In this document: positions 31,515 through 44,400 of the stretch, piece by piece
Layout of the letters: every line of letters begins with the position of its first letter
How positions within the stretch are numbered: the stretch's first letter is position 1
Made by a program: the position numbers and the translations under genes
Origin: Drechmeria coniospora
Lineage: Eukaryota; Ascomycota; Sordariomycetes; Hypocreales; Ophiocordycipitaceae
Direction of reading: 5' to 3'
DNA length: 64,000 nucleotides
NCBI RefSeq assembly: GCF_001625195.1
Contig: NC_054389.1
Span: forward strand, 10,846,520-10,910,519
The notes under the pieces: model-generated
What the model was told of the DNA's origin: nothing
The model's input: only the letters and a program-made list of their open reading frames with translations
Database searches by the model: none

Positions 31515-34500
31515 TCAAGCATACGCCGCCCACCCTAACCCCATCGTCAGCATGTCACGTCGCCTTCCGACGTCCTTGAATCTCGGGGCAGCGTTCGGCG
31601 CCAACGTACCAGAGTACAGGACCGCGAGGTTGCGCTCGTCCGTCGCCTGGTTGATCAGGTCGTTGACCGTCGCCGTCACGCTCAGCGTCTTGGACAGCTT
31701 CTTCCGCACAACCTCCAACGCGCGGTCCGCTTCCGACCGTTCGTTGAAGTCGCCCGCCCGCTTCACTCTCTTCGCGTCCTCGTCGCTCTGCTCCGCCTCG
31801 TCCGAGCCCGCCTCGCCCTCCTGGCGTGCCTTCTGCAGCTTCGCCAGCCGCAGCGGCGAGACGGTCCAGGTGTAGAGCGGGTCGTAGCGCAGCACGTCGA
31901 GGATCGTCATGATCGAGTACTGCTCCTCCCGCAGCGCGTCGAGCGTGAATTCGCAGCAGCGTCGGAAGACGCCTTCCGTCTTCGTGATGCCCATGCCGTC
32001 GACAATGTCGCGCGTGAGCCGGAACGGCACGAGCTCCGGCACCGGGAGGATCCGGCCCGCCTCGAACGCGACCCCGAGGTCGATGTGCACCGCCTCGCCC
32101 GTCTTCGTGTCGAGCAGGATGTTGTGGCCGTGCCGGTCGCCGAGCCCCAGGGCGTGGCCGAGCATCGAGATGGCCGCCGTGCTCCGCGTGTACGCGAGCC
32201 GCCTGGCGAACCACTCGTCCGGGTCGACAAAGTGCTCGAGGAAAAAGTACCTCATCACCGGCTGGAACCTTTCCGTCACCTTGCGATACGTGCTGATGCG
32301 GCTCTCCACCGTTCGGCTCTGCACGCTGAAGATTTCCTTCCTGCACTGCGACCCCTTCATGTCCTTGGGGTGATATCTCTCGTGCGCGGGCATGAGAAAC
32401 TCGTGCAGCGGCGTCGTCTTGGGCACGAACTCGATCAGCCCCGACGACGCCGTCAGCGGCAGCACCTTGTACGTTCGGATGCCGAGCTGCCGCTGCTGCG
32501 TGCTCCGGTGCAGCTTCAGCAACGACGACACGGCCGCGAAGACCTGTTCCATGATCGCATCTTGACGGAGGTCGTCGTGCCCCCCCTTCACCAGCTGCTT
32601 GTACTTTCTTCCGTCGCTGCCGACCGCCGTGATGATCTTCGGCGCGCTGACGCCCGACGCGATCGTCATCGTCGGCTCCAGCTTGGCAATCGTGGCCACG
32701 CTCGAGTAGTCCTTCGTCGCCGACACCTCCAGGTCCATCGTCGGCGGCGGAATCCGGTACCTCGTCAGATAGTTCACCAGGTTCTGCCCGGCAACCGACT
32801 CCGTCAACGCCATCCTGGCCCCCGACTTGTACTTGTTCGCGTTCCTGTCCATCGCCAGCATGTGGTAATACTTGCTCGTCTTCTCGATCGCGAGCCAGAT
32901 CTGGGCCACCGACGTCGTCGCCGCCAGCCGCTGCGCGACCCTTTCCGCCGCCTTGACGCGAAGCACGGCGACTTCGTCCTTCTGCTGCGCCCTGGCCTTT
33001 GTGCCGGACCAGATCTGGTACATGCCGTGGTACGGATGGTCCACGCAGATGGAGTAGACCAGCTCCAGCAGCAGTTTCTGGAACGCGCTGTCGTCGTTCT
33101 GCAGCCGAGATGTCAGCTGGTTCATCAGGCTGGCAAACTTCCTCGTCGGCACCGAGCTCAGGTAGCGCTGCACCGCCTTGTTCGTCGCATCCTCCGTCGA
33201 TCTTTCCAGCCATAGTGCCGTGAATCGCAGCGCGTCGTTGTTGTGTTCGTCCGACGTGGCGAGCGAGAGGAGGTAGTTCTCCAGGCTGAGCCGGACAAAC
33301 TCGCTTCGCGTCTGCTCTACCCGACGTAGCTCTTGTTCGTCGAGGTCGAGCCACTGCTTCTCCTTCGAAAGCACGTGCGAATAACGCGTCCGAAGCTGCG
33401 TCTCCTTTGTCGACGCAATGAGCGCCTTGAGCTCTGCCACCTCCTCGCTCTTGCCTTTCTTTAGACTCCGCAATCTTGCCAGATCCTCCAGCCCGTCTGC
33501 GTCTTGCAGCTGCTCGTCGCAGAATCTCGCAAACTGGTGATACACTGCGCCGGATTTGGAACTGGAAACGTTATCGCGTTTCAGCTCTTTCAGTGCCGGC
33601 TCCAAGTACACCTTCTGGATGTCCCGCGGCTTTTCGAGCCGTGCAAGCGAGATCTTGTGGGCAATTTTGGAGAGCAAGTCCGATCGGCTGACGGAAATTG
33701 TTTGCTTCCCGAGAGAGGAGTCTCGTTCGATTCCTTGTAGCATTCGGATTGATGTGCTCATCTCTCCATGATCCCAGAGCGAGTTGGCAATCTCCATCTT
33801 TATGGCCGCATCCACGTGGAGGTTAAGCTCTTCGCAAACCGGAATCAACTTGTTGAGAGTTGTCGAGATGTTAAGCGACTCTTGCGTCGCCTGATGGTAT
33901 CGATATATTCCCGACGCCAGAAGCATCGACTCGACTTGCATGCGTCTCAGTGAGGCCGTGGGGAGCTGGGCGTAGTGCAACAGTGAACTATGTTGGCTCA
34001 ACATGCTTGCTGTCGTCTCTCTGCACGACAGCAGCTGGCCAACGTCGCCATACCTGGGAGCTTGTTAGCCTCGCCCTGTCCACGGAGCTAGGTCCATGCA
34101 TACCGTCCACTTCTCATCCACTGGCTACGGTTTCGAAACCTGGCCAAAATCACCTCGATATCCGTCTCGTCTTGCACGTTCAACAAGTCGTCGAGTTCCG
34201 TCAAGCAAGCAAGTGAAGTCAGCCGACCTTTCACCTCAATTGCGTTGACTGCCGACCCGGTAATGCTTTTCATAATCCGACCAAACCCAGCATACACGGC
34301 GGATCGAACCACGGCAAGGTCTTGCGACTGGTGGATGCTCTGATATGCCTTGTACACAGAGACAGTTGGGTCGTCGGTGGCGGAGGGTGTTGGGAGATTC
34401 CATAGCTCAAGTCTTCTCGCTGTGCCAAAGGTGCTCTCTACTGATGCGTCCGCCGCCCCATGGTTCAGCTGAGTTTGAAGCACGGAATGCGACAACCCGG

Positions 34501-37500
34501 AAAAGCCCAATGTTTCAAGTGCCCCCACCAAAGCTTGGGCGTCAGTTTCTGCATCTGGTCGTTGAAGACGAATGTTGCTATCGTATTGAGCCCCTCGGAA
34601 TGCCAGGCTTTTCGATCCCTCTTTCTCGTACTCCATGCGGGCAAGAACCTTGGCGAGACTCGCATCTTCGGGAAGCCCATAATATGTGTCTGGATCGTCA
34701 ATGTTCTCGAAAATAGTAAGGAGGGTGTCATTGATGTCTGAGTTTCTGGAGACAGAGGACCTTCGAGATACACGCCCATTCTCGGAGGCGATCAGTTCTG
34801 CAAACAGCAAGGCCGTCTTGTACATGCCACAGCGCGACGCAGCTGATGCAGCAACACGATAGTCAATGTCCAACCAGTGCAGCCGATCTTCGATAGACGA
34901 CTCATTTGGATGTTCCCGAGTCCTCAAGTAAAGGATGGTATTGAGCAACAATTTCAGATTGGCTTTGGCCGACGGAGCACTTGATCCTAGCCATCCGTTG
35001 AAAGCTGCCGATAGCTTGCGTTTCATCGACTGTTGTTGCTCTAGCTGAAAGTATAGAACAAGGTGAACGACAAACGGGAATGCCTTTTCGGCGAAGCCCT
35101 TGATCTCACCCAATATCCGGCGTATTGCTGAAAGAAGAATGGAATCCGGAACAGCCATGGCCAAGTGGGTGCTCAAACGCGTGAGCCAATCTCGAGCGGC
35201 AATGTCGTCTGCCCAAACATTTGGCGGGTCCTCGGTGATAGATGCTTGCGATGGAGGCGAGTGGTACAATCCCCATTGAGAGGCAACATAAAGAGACTCA
35301 GATAAGGCCTTCTGGCATCCCACGATGAGTGGCTCATCCCCTCGCAAAGTCGCACTGGAAACAGTGGTCCTCAGAGCGGCCTCGGACATTCCAGCGATGG
35401 CAGAATCTTGATTCGAAACAAAAATGAGCTCCTGCAGAAGACTCAAAATCCCCATTTCCGAACCGTTGGATTCGGGAGAAACCTTGAGGTAATCAACAAG
35501 CCGTGATTCGCGGAGTATGCCCGTAGGGATCCCCCCTGAGGCTGAAAAGGATCTTCCAACCACTCGTCCAGCCCACGACAAGTATTCTTGGCTGAGGTCC
35601 CGAGCTTCGCAGCTTTTCCACACGGCACCCGCATGAAGCATGGCATCCTCATCACTCTCTATCACATCGTCGTGGATGGCCCGTGGGACAGTAAAGTCGC
35701 TGCAGAGCAGGCCCAATGCAAGCCCTCGAGACGACTCATTCAGAAGCCCGTTCTTTGAGGCACCATCTTTCAGAATGTCCAGCAAGAGTTTGCTTTCAAA
35801 CGTGCCTTTCTCCGCATTGCCGGAGGATCTTATATGCGCCGCCGATTGAGTGATGGACTTAAAAGATTCTGCCTGACCGTCGTGGCGGAACGCAGGAGAC
35901 GAGTAATTGCTTAAGAATTCGTTGAACCACTTGTGAAAGCTCTGAGCCTTGCTCATGGTTGCTTTAAATTGGCTTTCCTGAGTTGTCCTGGACTGACTTG
36001 ATTCGAGGAAAACACGAAGTGAGGCCAGGGTGGACAGCGCGTAACCGGCAATGAACGACGGAAATTGATTCAGGTATTGAACACTCCCAGAGAGAAGATA
36101 CTGGCTCATTCCCAAGGCGTCATCGGCGCACTCCGAATCAATAATGAAAGGGCGAAGTGAGTTGAGCAACATCTCTAGGCAATAAGACTCCAGAGCCACG
36201 GGCCCTGCCAAGCAAATGACAATGCGAACTTTTCGGAGAACCGAGCAGGCGTGGAGCGAGCCCAATGCAGGATGAACAGTGTTGAATAGTTTTCTGGTGA
36301 CTGATACCACCCCAGCCTGTGTCCAGAGTTCGTGAAACTGATAGTCGGATTCTTGACAGAGCCTCAAGAGACCATGAATGACGTACTTTGCTCGGAACAT
36401 CGGCTGCTGATTCGGGGGCAGTCTCGCCGACGAATGTGCGATATTTTTCATCGCTTCTAAATTGTCGGCCGCGTATGCCAGATCGGGATGTCTCCGAAAC
36501 ACTTTCTCTACTGAGTCTTCCTGGTCGATCAACTCGAGAAATTGAAAGACGATGTCGACAAAGTTGACATCGATGGCCTTCATCAAAGCTTCTCTTCCGA
36601 GCTTGTTTCTTATGCGATCCTCCCCCTTCAGCTGACCTGCTTCTCTGAAAGCGTCGTCATAAATCATGCAATAGGATATTGCTGTGGCGAAATTCTCTCT
36701 TATGATATCTGTTTCGTTCAGGTTAATGAACTGAGATAAATCTTGACTCGCAGCCTCCTGCCCACGCATGAGAGCTAAGGCCATAGTCTCTGCTTGCGCG
36801 GAGCGAAGCATGTCGCTGAGGCTCTTGAAACCAAAAATGGAATATGGAACATCTTTTAATGCGTCGCTCTCCATCCAAGTGTATAGTAGTTGGCGCGAAA
36901 AGAGCAGAAACAGTTCTTTGGGCGAGCTGAGACTCAAGTTTTTTGCAATGTCTTCGAGCACCCATGTGGCGTATTCTGTTGCTTGACTAATTTTCCCAGG
37001 GGTCTCAAAGATGTGGTAGATGCATCTTCTCAGTAGAGTCGGCCAGCGGCAGGCAAGATTTGCAAGGACCAACAGGCGGAAGGCGATGCCAGCAGTGTCG
37101 TCCGAATTTGAGGGTAGGCTATCCAGAACATCCACAAATATTTCGTCATGCAGCATCAAGATATAGAGTTCGAATATTCCTGCGATATGATCGGCAATAA
37201 AGCACTTGACTCCAGTCGGACCAGTGCTTAAAATGTATAAAAGAGACGTTCGGCATGAATCGAGGCCAAGATTCGTGCCGTAGGACGGATCTGCACTGAG
37301 GAGGGTGAATAGCAGACGAGCCATTGACAATTGCGCTTTGGGGGAGAATAAATTTGACGGGAGGCAGACTTTAATGAAGTAGTGATAAAGATCACCCACT
37401 CCCTCTCCCAGGTCCTGGCCGTCGTTCAGCCACATGCGATGCAGACCGTTAATCACCTCGATGCAGGCGGTGAGGGCCACCTCACAACACTGATACTCTG

Positions 37501-40500
37501 AGTCGCTAATAATTGTTCCCAATCGTCGTACGAGTTTCAGTGCATTATGTTGTCCCATTGCGAGGTCCGAGTTGGACAATTCGACAACCAAGCATTGACA
37601 CAGAAGCAGATCGTCATCAGGCAATGACAGAAGTTCCTCGAGCCACATTTCTGGAACGAGACCAAGTAGGTCAGCATTTACGTATATGGCTCGTAGGAAG
37701 GCAATCCGAGCCTTGAAATCTGCGTAAAATGCTCTGGGACTCGTAGCCATTTGTGAATTTTGCCGAGGTATAGCTGTCGCGGTTGATGTCGTCCCGTGGC
37801 CGCTGTTCTGTGAATCCAACTCCTCATCTAACTCCATGGAGTCCAGATCGTCATAGAGATGCCGTCCAATGTATTTGGTTTCTAAACAGGTGGTGATTCT
37901 GGCTATAAGTAAGAGAAGCCCGTTCCCCTCACTGTGCAATCGACCGAGAGAGGCTGTGGAGAAGTCGGGTATGCAAGGACTCAGCAGTCGCAATACTAGG
38001 TTAGTGAAGGAGAGAGGTTCAACTGAATCCAACGCAATCATAAGGCTTTTCTCCGTAAGATTCATCACTGCACCTTTAATACTAGACGATTGCGTTGAGT
38101 TCAATTCGCATACTTGCGGCAGAAGCATGGCGCCCATGACACAAGCAGACATAAGACTTTCAAACCGTTCGAGTGATATTTGGGTTCCGCCTTCACTCGA
38201 CTTTTTGGTCCAAGAGGTACATAACTCATTCAGATCTTCCATCTTCGGGAATAGAAGCTCCAGCACCAGGTTTCTGGAGGAGTAGAAGTTCCTCGAGTCT
38301 GTGGGCGGGAGTGGGATGCTGGTGAGTCGTTCACAGGCAAGGTTTTTCGTTCCCATTCCGGGTTTTCTATGCGAGAGGAGAAGCAGGTACTGGTTGAACT
38401 GCGCCATTTCACGTTGCAATTTCCACGCCTCGCTTAGTGCCGTTCCGCATAGTAAACTGTGGTTGTCGAAGGAAAGCGGCTGAGCTCCGCAGCAGACTCG
38501 GAGCAAGTTGACAAGGTCCAGTGGCAAAACGTGCACTGATTGGAAGGACGCATATGTCGATTCATCTGATCGCGCGTACTGTCAGTTAAAATGCTACCCC
38601 GGTTAGGTGAAGAACTGACTCGGATTCCACTTCAGGAATAACCATCGTATGATGTGATTGCTCGTTGCTGGACTGGCACTGGGCAGTCTTGTGTTGCGTT
38701 CGTGAAACAAATGATGCATAAGGGCCAGCGAGGTGTCGGACAAAGTCGCAGGTCCATTGACATCGGCCGTTGTGACGAAAGTGTTGATATCCTCTGATAA
38801 GGCATGCGATGGAAGAACTTTGACTTCCAATATTGTCTTCAGTACAAGGCATGCTGCCCGACTTATCGCCGGATTGCTAAGTGATCTCGCGGCCTTGTGC
38901 CATAGCTGTCGCCAAATGTCTGCCTGGTCCTCGCCGGAAGTGATGGCAGAGGCACAACTGCAAGCGTTAGTTCGTTACCGCAGTGCAAAGTAGAGTGGGA
39001 AATCCATTACCTCGCACAAGCAATGAAAGCCCATGATGCAATAGTGTTGTTCTTGTCCGAGACGGAAGCGAGCAGGATTGCCAGCACTTCACCAACCTCA
39101 TCTGGCACTAGCACATTGCAGGCGAGAAGGAATGGAATTAGCTGAAGCGCAGTTCTCTGTACACCAACATCGACTGATTTCAGCTTTAGCCGTAGACGGC
39201 TCAGGCTTTCTCGGGTCCGCCGTTTCTTTCGCGGTTGCTCCAGGTCATCGTTGATAGCGTCGGCCTGCGTGAATTGCCGCAGAAGGATAGCTTCTAACAG
39301 TGCCAGGTTCTGGACCAGTGCCCAGTGACCCTCCCCTTCCGCGTAATGAGGTCGAAGCCCAAAGAGAACAAGTCGAAGGGAGTCATTAGGCAATGAACAT
39401 GTCGAAAACGTAATGTCGTGAAGCTGCAGTCGGAATGCCTCGCCGCGCTTAGCGTACTCAAGCCAAAGATGGTCTATCAGCATCTCAACGTCGATTCTCG
39501 CTGCGGGATCCAAAAGATTGACGAGGAGGTGCTCGATATGAACATTTGTCAAGAAGACTGTTCTTGATATCTCATTCCTGAGTGCCGTGATAAGCTCGTC
39601 TTGGGAAACCTTGTCGGGTCGCCACCAGTGGGTCATCAATGGAAGGAGACTTTTGACTAGAGAAATTGCGAATGGGAAATTATCAGCCTGGGTCGAAATA
39701 AAGACTTCGTTGGCAATGGCGAAGCAGGTAGTTTGCATGGAACCCAGGCTAAGGTGCTGCATGCTTAAAATCCTCAAGGCCAGGTCGGTGACATCATTGG
39801 CTCGCTGCAGAATGGGGGCGTTGGATGCCTGAACCAAATAGAGTATACCCTGCAGAGCATCCCTCAGAGGACCTCCTTCAGGCTGACTATGACTGGCACG
39901 TTTTTGGCTCTGTGTTGCGATGCTCGAACGCACAGTCGACCACGGAATCATCGAGACAGGCGCAGGGGGGTCGTGACCTGAAGCAGTATTGCTCCATTGT
40001 GTTTCTCCCGGAAGTGCATACATGGCAACGTCCAGAAAAAGGTCAACGCAACTTGCCCAGGGTGCGCCATCTTTTCTTCCGAGATATTCCACATGAGATG
40101 AACGTGCGAGGACGTGGGCCAAGGCCTTCACATAATCCTGGAGGAGCGGGGCCACAAAGTCGTCGTTGGGGCCGGGAAGAACTTGAGTAATGTGGTCTAT
40201 AAAGGCGAGAATCGTCTTTCGCCCCAGTTTGGAAACACCTCGAGAGGCGGTGACCCTGACAGCAGCGGCGCATTTCGAAAGTCGCGAGCTGGCGCTGTTA
40301 CGTTTGACCTGGCCCTTTCTCTTGTCGTAGAAGACTGGTTTCTCGCTCAATACAAGGCTGAATATGGCCTCAAATATTTCATGATAGCCTTTGTCTTCCA
40401 GGGCATTGCTGTGCACACCCTATTTGTTGGCATTTCTCAAGACAGGGAGTTGCTAGGGGGAAACACATACAGGCTGGCAGACGGATTCTTTAGAAGATGG

Positions 40501-40735
40501 GTCAAATCTTCCAAAGGATTAGTGCGAGTATCAAGCACTTCGGCAGCGAGTACATCTCACCATCTACAGCCTTTTCGCGGTCCCTGAGGGAGCCAGACTT
40601 GATATCTCCTGCAGTCGGTCAGCCAACTCAGCAAATGACGGTATGTGACGGGATGGGTCGGGACGGTGGTGAGTATGAAGGCGGAAAGGGTTACAGACTG
40701 GCAAGATTTTTAACAGTCGACAGGTGGGAGGACAT
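31515..40735 (-). CDS. TEL1: Serine/threonine kinase TEL1 (ATM homologue)
   Basis: TEL1 is the PI3K-related kinase that senses double-strand breaks with MRN and maintains telomeres. I place eight exons: 40735-40699, 40608-40561, 40507-40471, 40408-39011, 38957-38620, 38565-34104, 34053-31610 and 31534-31515, giving 2927 residues, a normal length. The N-terminus contains RDIKSGSLRDREKAVDDL, like the TAN motif. HEAT and FAT regions follow. The kinase has GGHDDLRQD, GLGDRHGHNILLD (catalytic loop) and IDLGVAFEAG (DFG-equivalent DLG). Removing a 75-nt in-frame intron (31609-31535) gives the canonical FATC end LAVLYSGWAAYA. Exon 1 and its GTCTGT donor are the least certain; the GTCAGT donor after exon 5 is also unusual, but frame and homology require it. 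The gene diverges from NUP192. Confidence 0.93.
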
Positions 40736-41421
40736 CCTTATTCAAATGTGTCATGCTTCTCCAGAAAATTCACTTCGACGTTGCAGATAGTACGGCTGTG
40801 GGACGTTCACGAACGCGATTGCTGGGCCGTGACCGTGAGCTCTCATTTACGGGCCAATGCTTGCTTCCCTTACCGTTGGGACGAAAAAAGCAAGGGGACG
40901 GCGAGAATCAAATCAAATCAAATCAAATCCATACTTGGGTGACTCGAAAATAGAGGTCGCTCTGGTTTTCAACCCAACGTTGAAATTAAAGGGAACGTGG
41001 AGGCAGGTATGCTGCCAATGTGCGAGCACGCATGATGCATGGGAGTAGTTGGTCGTTGCCTCGTTGCCTGGACAGGTCAGTCAGTATTAGTGGGTGGGTG
41101 CTTTCGAGCTCTACATAAAATATTACTGGAGCTCCCAAAATAAATCCGGCAGAACTCTCACCGCCCGCGGAGTCTCGTGTTTGTCGTCAGCAGCATCCAC
41201 GGCCTACATCGCAAGGATCCATCCAACAACTCGAGGCTTGCATTGTCGTTTGGCACATCAAATTGAACTTGGGGCCCCGACAACTTTTCCAAATCCTAAA
41301 CGCAGCGGCAGCGCCTGGTGTCGCTCGCCGCAACACGCGTGACACCACCGTCCCGTCGCGACTGGGGCTTTTCTTCCTGTACCGTCCGGTCCACGATGCT
41401 GTAGCATCAAATCGCCAAATA
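40736..41421. promoter_or_regulatory. Bidirectional promoter between TEL1 and NUP192
   Basis: 686 bp lie between divergent starts. It contains an AATCA pentamer run (about 40906-40929) and one ACGCGT word (41335-41340). No separate gene is supported. Confidence 0.5.
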
Positions 41422-44400
41422 ATGGCCGAAATAACAACACTCGATGCCCTGCAGGCATTTCACCGGGAGCTTATCGCCCTGCACGGCGGTTATGGCAACG
41501 GTGTGGAGGGTCTGGCCAATGAGTTCCTCGTTCCCATCTTCTCGAGGGAGCTGGAAAAACTCTGGGAACGTCCAGCGAAAAATGAACAAAGCCGCAACAT
41601 GGTGAAGTCCGGTACGACGAGAAGACGCGCGGGGTCCCGGGGAGCTCGCCACGCATTCATTTCTATTTTCATTTCTAATTTCGGCTACAGGAAAACTCTC
41701 CTTGGACGATAACGAATACACCATCAACGACATCTTTCAACAAGACATTCTCCTCCTCTCCGACGAGATTGACATCGATGAGTTGGATGCAGCACGATGT
41801 CTGCTTGACTCCCAGGGCGACCCGTCTGTACTCGGACGGTCCCTCCTCGAATGCGGTATCGTGCGTTTTCATCAGCAGCGAAAGTATGTCCTGGATGCGT
41901 TAAGGCTGCTTCTCGAACTGTACTGTGCCGAGGACGAGGCCGAGGAGGATGCCGACGCCCTCGAAGCAATCAAGATGTTTATCGCAGAGCTCCTCTTTCA
42001 GCCAGCACCCGGGGGCGCGAAGAGATACGTGCCCAGGTGCATGTCCGCCATGTCACAGATCCGGCTTTGGCTGCAGAGGCTAGGCGACAAGATCGCCGCC
42101 GTCCAGGCTCTAGACCAGGGGAGTCCGGTCGAGATGACGGAGCAGATGGAAACCGTCGAATTTTCCCGACTGAGCTTGATTCAGCAGCACGAGCTGCTCG
42201 CCGTTGCATTGACTCGTTTCATCGAGAAACAGCAAGCAGAGACGTCGGATTTTTTGATCTTTGTTTCGTCCCTGAAGAAAACAGAACGTTACGATACACT
42301 TCTTGGTGAGCTTAGGTCCGACTCTGCTACCAAAAATCTGCTGACCTTGCTCTCTCCAGTACACCTGATCCCTGCCATGGGCGCATACATCTCCGCCTTT
42401 GGCTCGGCCGAGGGCGGCTATGATCTGATCAAGATTCGCGAGTTGAACACCACCTTGTTCCCACCTTTGGACGATTCCACTTGGCGCCTTCCACAACTAG
42501 GGGCCGCGTTCCGTGCCTGGTGGCTGGCAGAGTACAGCGGATTCTATTTGGACGAACCCCCTGAGGTTGCTGTACCTCCCTCTGCCGATCTCGACGCTGG
42601 TACGCTTGCCGTTTCGCCTCCGACGGACCCAATGCTAACGAAGAGGACAGAGGATCGCCAAAGGTCAAAAGACTTCCTCGACGCTCTGAAAGACGGCGCC
42701 TTCGACTTCATACTGTCTGTGGCCGGAGATGTCAAATCACCGGACTGGCACGACTCGGTTCGCCTTGGGATGCGAAACTGGCTGCAGAGGAAATCATCGG
42801 CTCTGCCTCGCGAGCCGATTCAGTTCTCAAACTTCTTCCAGGTTTCACTGACGACACAGATCGAAACTTTTGTCGACGCTTTCATCTCCAATCTTCCCGA
42901 CATCCTCAGAAAGTTGCGGGTGGAGGAGGATGAACAACGGCAGCTCAGCCAGGCGCACGAGCAAGATTTGGATTTGGAGCGCTTTTTGCTCATCATTGCC
43001 TATACGTACGAGGGTCGTCCCGAGGCCGCCACAAGTTTTTGGTCGGATCCGGACAGTAACCTGGCTGGATTCATGCACTGGGCTTCTCGAAGAGCGTCAA
43101 CGCCACTTGTCACCGCTTTCTGCGAGATGCTGCAGGCAGTGGCCGACAACGAAGAGTGCGCCACGGCTGCGCATGTATTTCTGCTTGACGAGGGCCACCA
43201 ATCTTCTGGCAAGATACGGAGGTCGCAGTCGTTGACCTGGAGCCAGATATTCAAGGAACTTGATTTCTTTTCCGACAAAATAAGACAGAAGCCCGCCGCC
43301 ACACAGACTACCAGATACCGGGGCGCAAAGTCTAGCAGCGACCTGGTGGAAACGGAACCCGAGTCGGCCATGCTTCTCGAATGCTACTTGCGCCTCGTGA
43401 CGAAGCTTGCGAGTGAGAGTGAAGTTGCCAGGGTTTTCCTTCTACAGAATCCGACGTACAATCTTGTTGACATGCTTTACGAGTTGGCCAGCAGCCCCAT
43501 CCCGCCGCGGCTGCGGGGATGCGTTTTCATATCTTTGAAGGCCCTCATAAGCCGAAAGTCGACTCAGGAGAGTCATACGATGTGGGGTTGCCTGGAGACT
43601 TGGATCACTGGGGGTTATGCCCTCCCAGCTACCGGTACTCTGCGGCAATCGCAGGCAGCCCCCGTCGTGTCGACTGAGCGTATACTCGATGAGATGAGCA
43701 GTGGCTTCGAGGATCCCGTCTCGCTCATCCAGCTTCTACTGGCCCTCATCTCACCCGCGCGGGACAGCAGCCCTCTGAACGACTCCCTCCCATTTCCGGA
43801 GAACCTCGGGTCGAGCTCGCGATACCCTGGCATGGAGGTGTATGTCGACTACGTCATGGGGCTTGTGTTTGCCAATAAATCGCAGGAACTCCACGACAAG
43901 CACCAGATTCGAGTACTGCGGCTAAGTTGCCTCGAGTTCATCCTCACCTGCTTGTCAACCTTTAACGAGGACCTGATCGTCATCGCCAACGAGACAAACA
44001 TTACGATCGATTCCGTCATCTCCACGTCCGACCTCAAAACGTATGTGTGCAAGCACCCGTTTGCGAGGGTCATGGAATGGATGTCCAACGACAAGGTCAT
44101 GACAGTGTTGTTCAACACCATCCACCAGGAGCCTGCAGACGTCGGCAATGCCGCGCCAGACTCGCCGATTATCCTTGGCATCTTGCGCGCCGTCGAGGTC
44201 ATTTCCAAGGTCCTTGATCTCGAGGCGACCTATCATGAGTTGGTCAGACCACTCATCAAGCTGCAGTCCGGGCAGAGACGTCAGCCGGTTGCCAATGCTG
44301 CATACTCTTCCTTCCAGGACGGACTCGTTACAAGACTAAATCTTGTCGTGGACCTGGGCAATTACTGCGGAATTGGCCACCCCGATCTGACGTTGGCTTG

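Noticed and set aside
31555..33354. 599-residue open frame overlapping the TEL1 kinase
   Set aside because: Shadow of the kinase exon in another frame; no domain and strongly biased composition.
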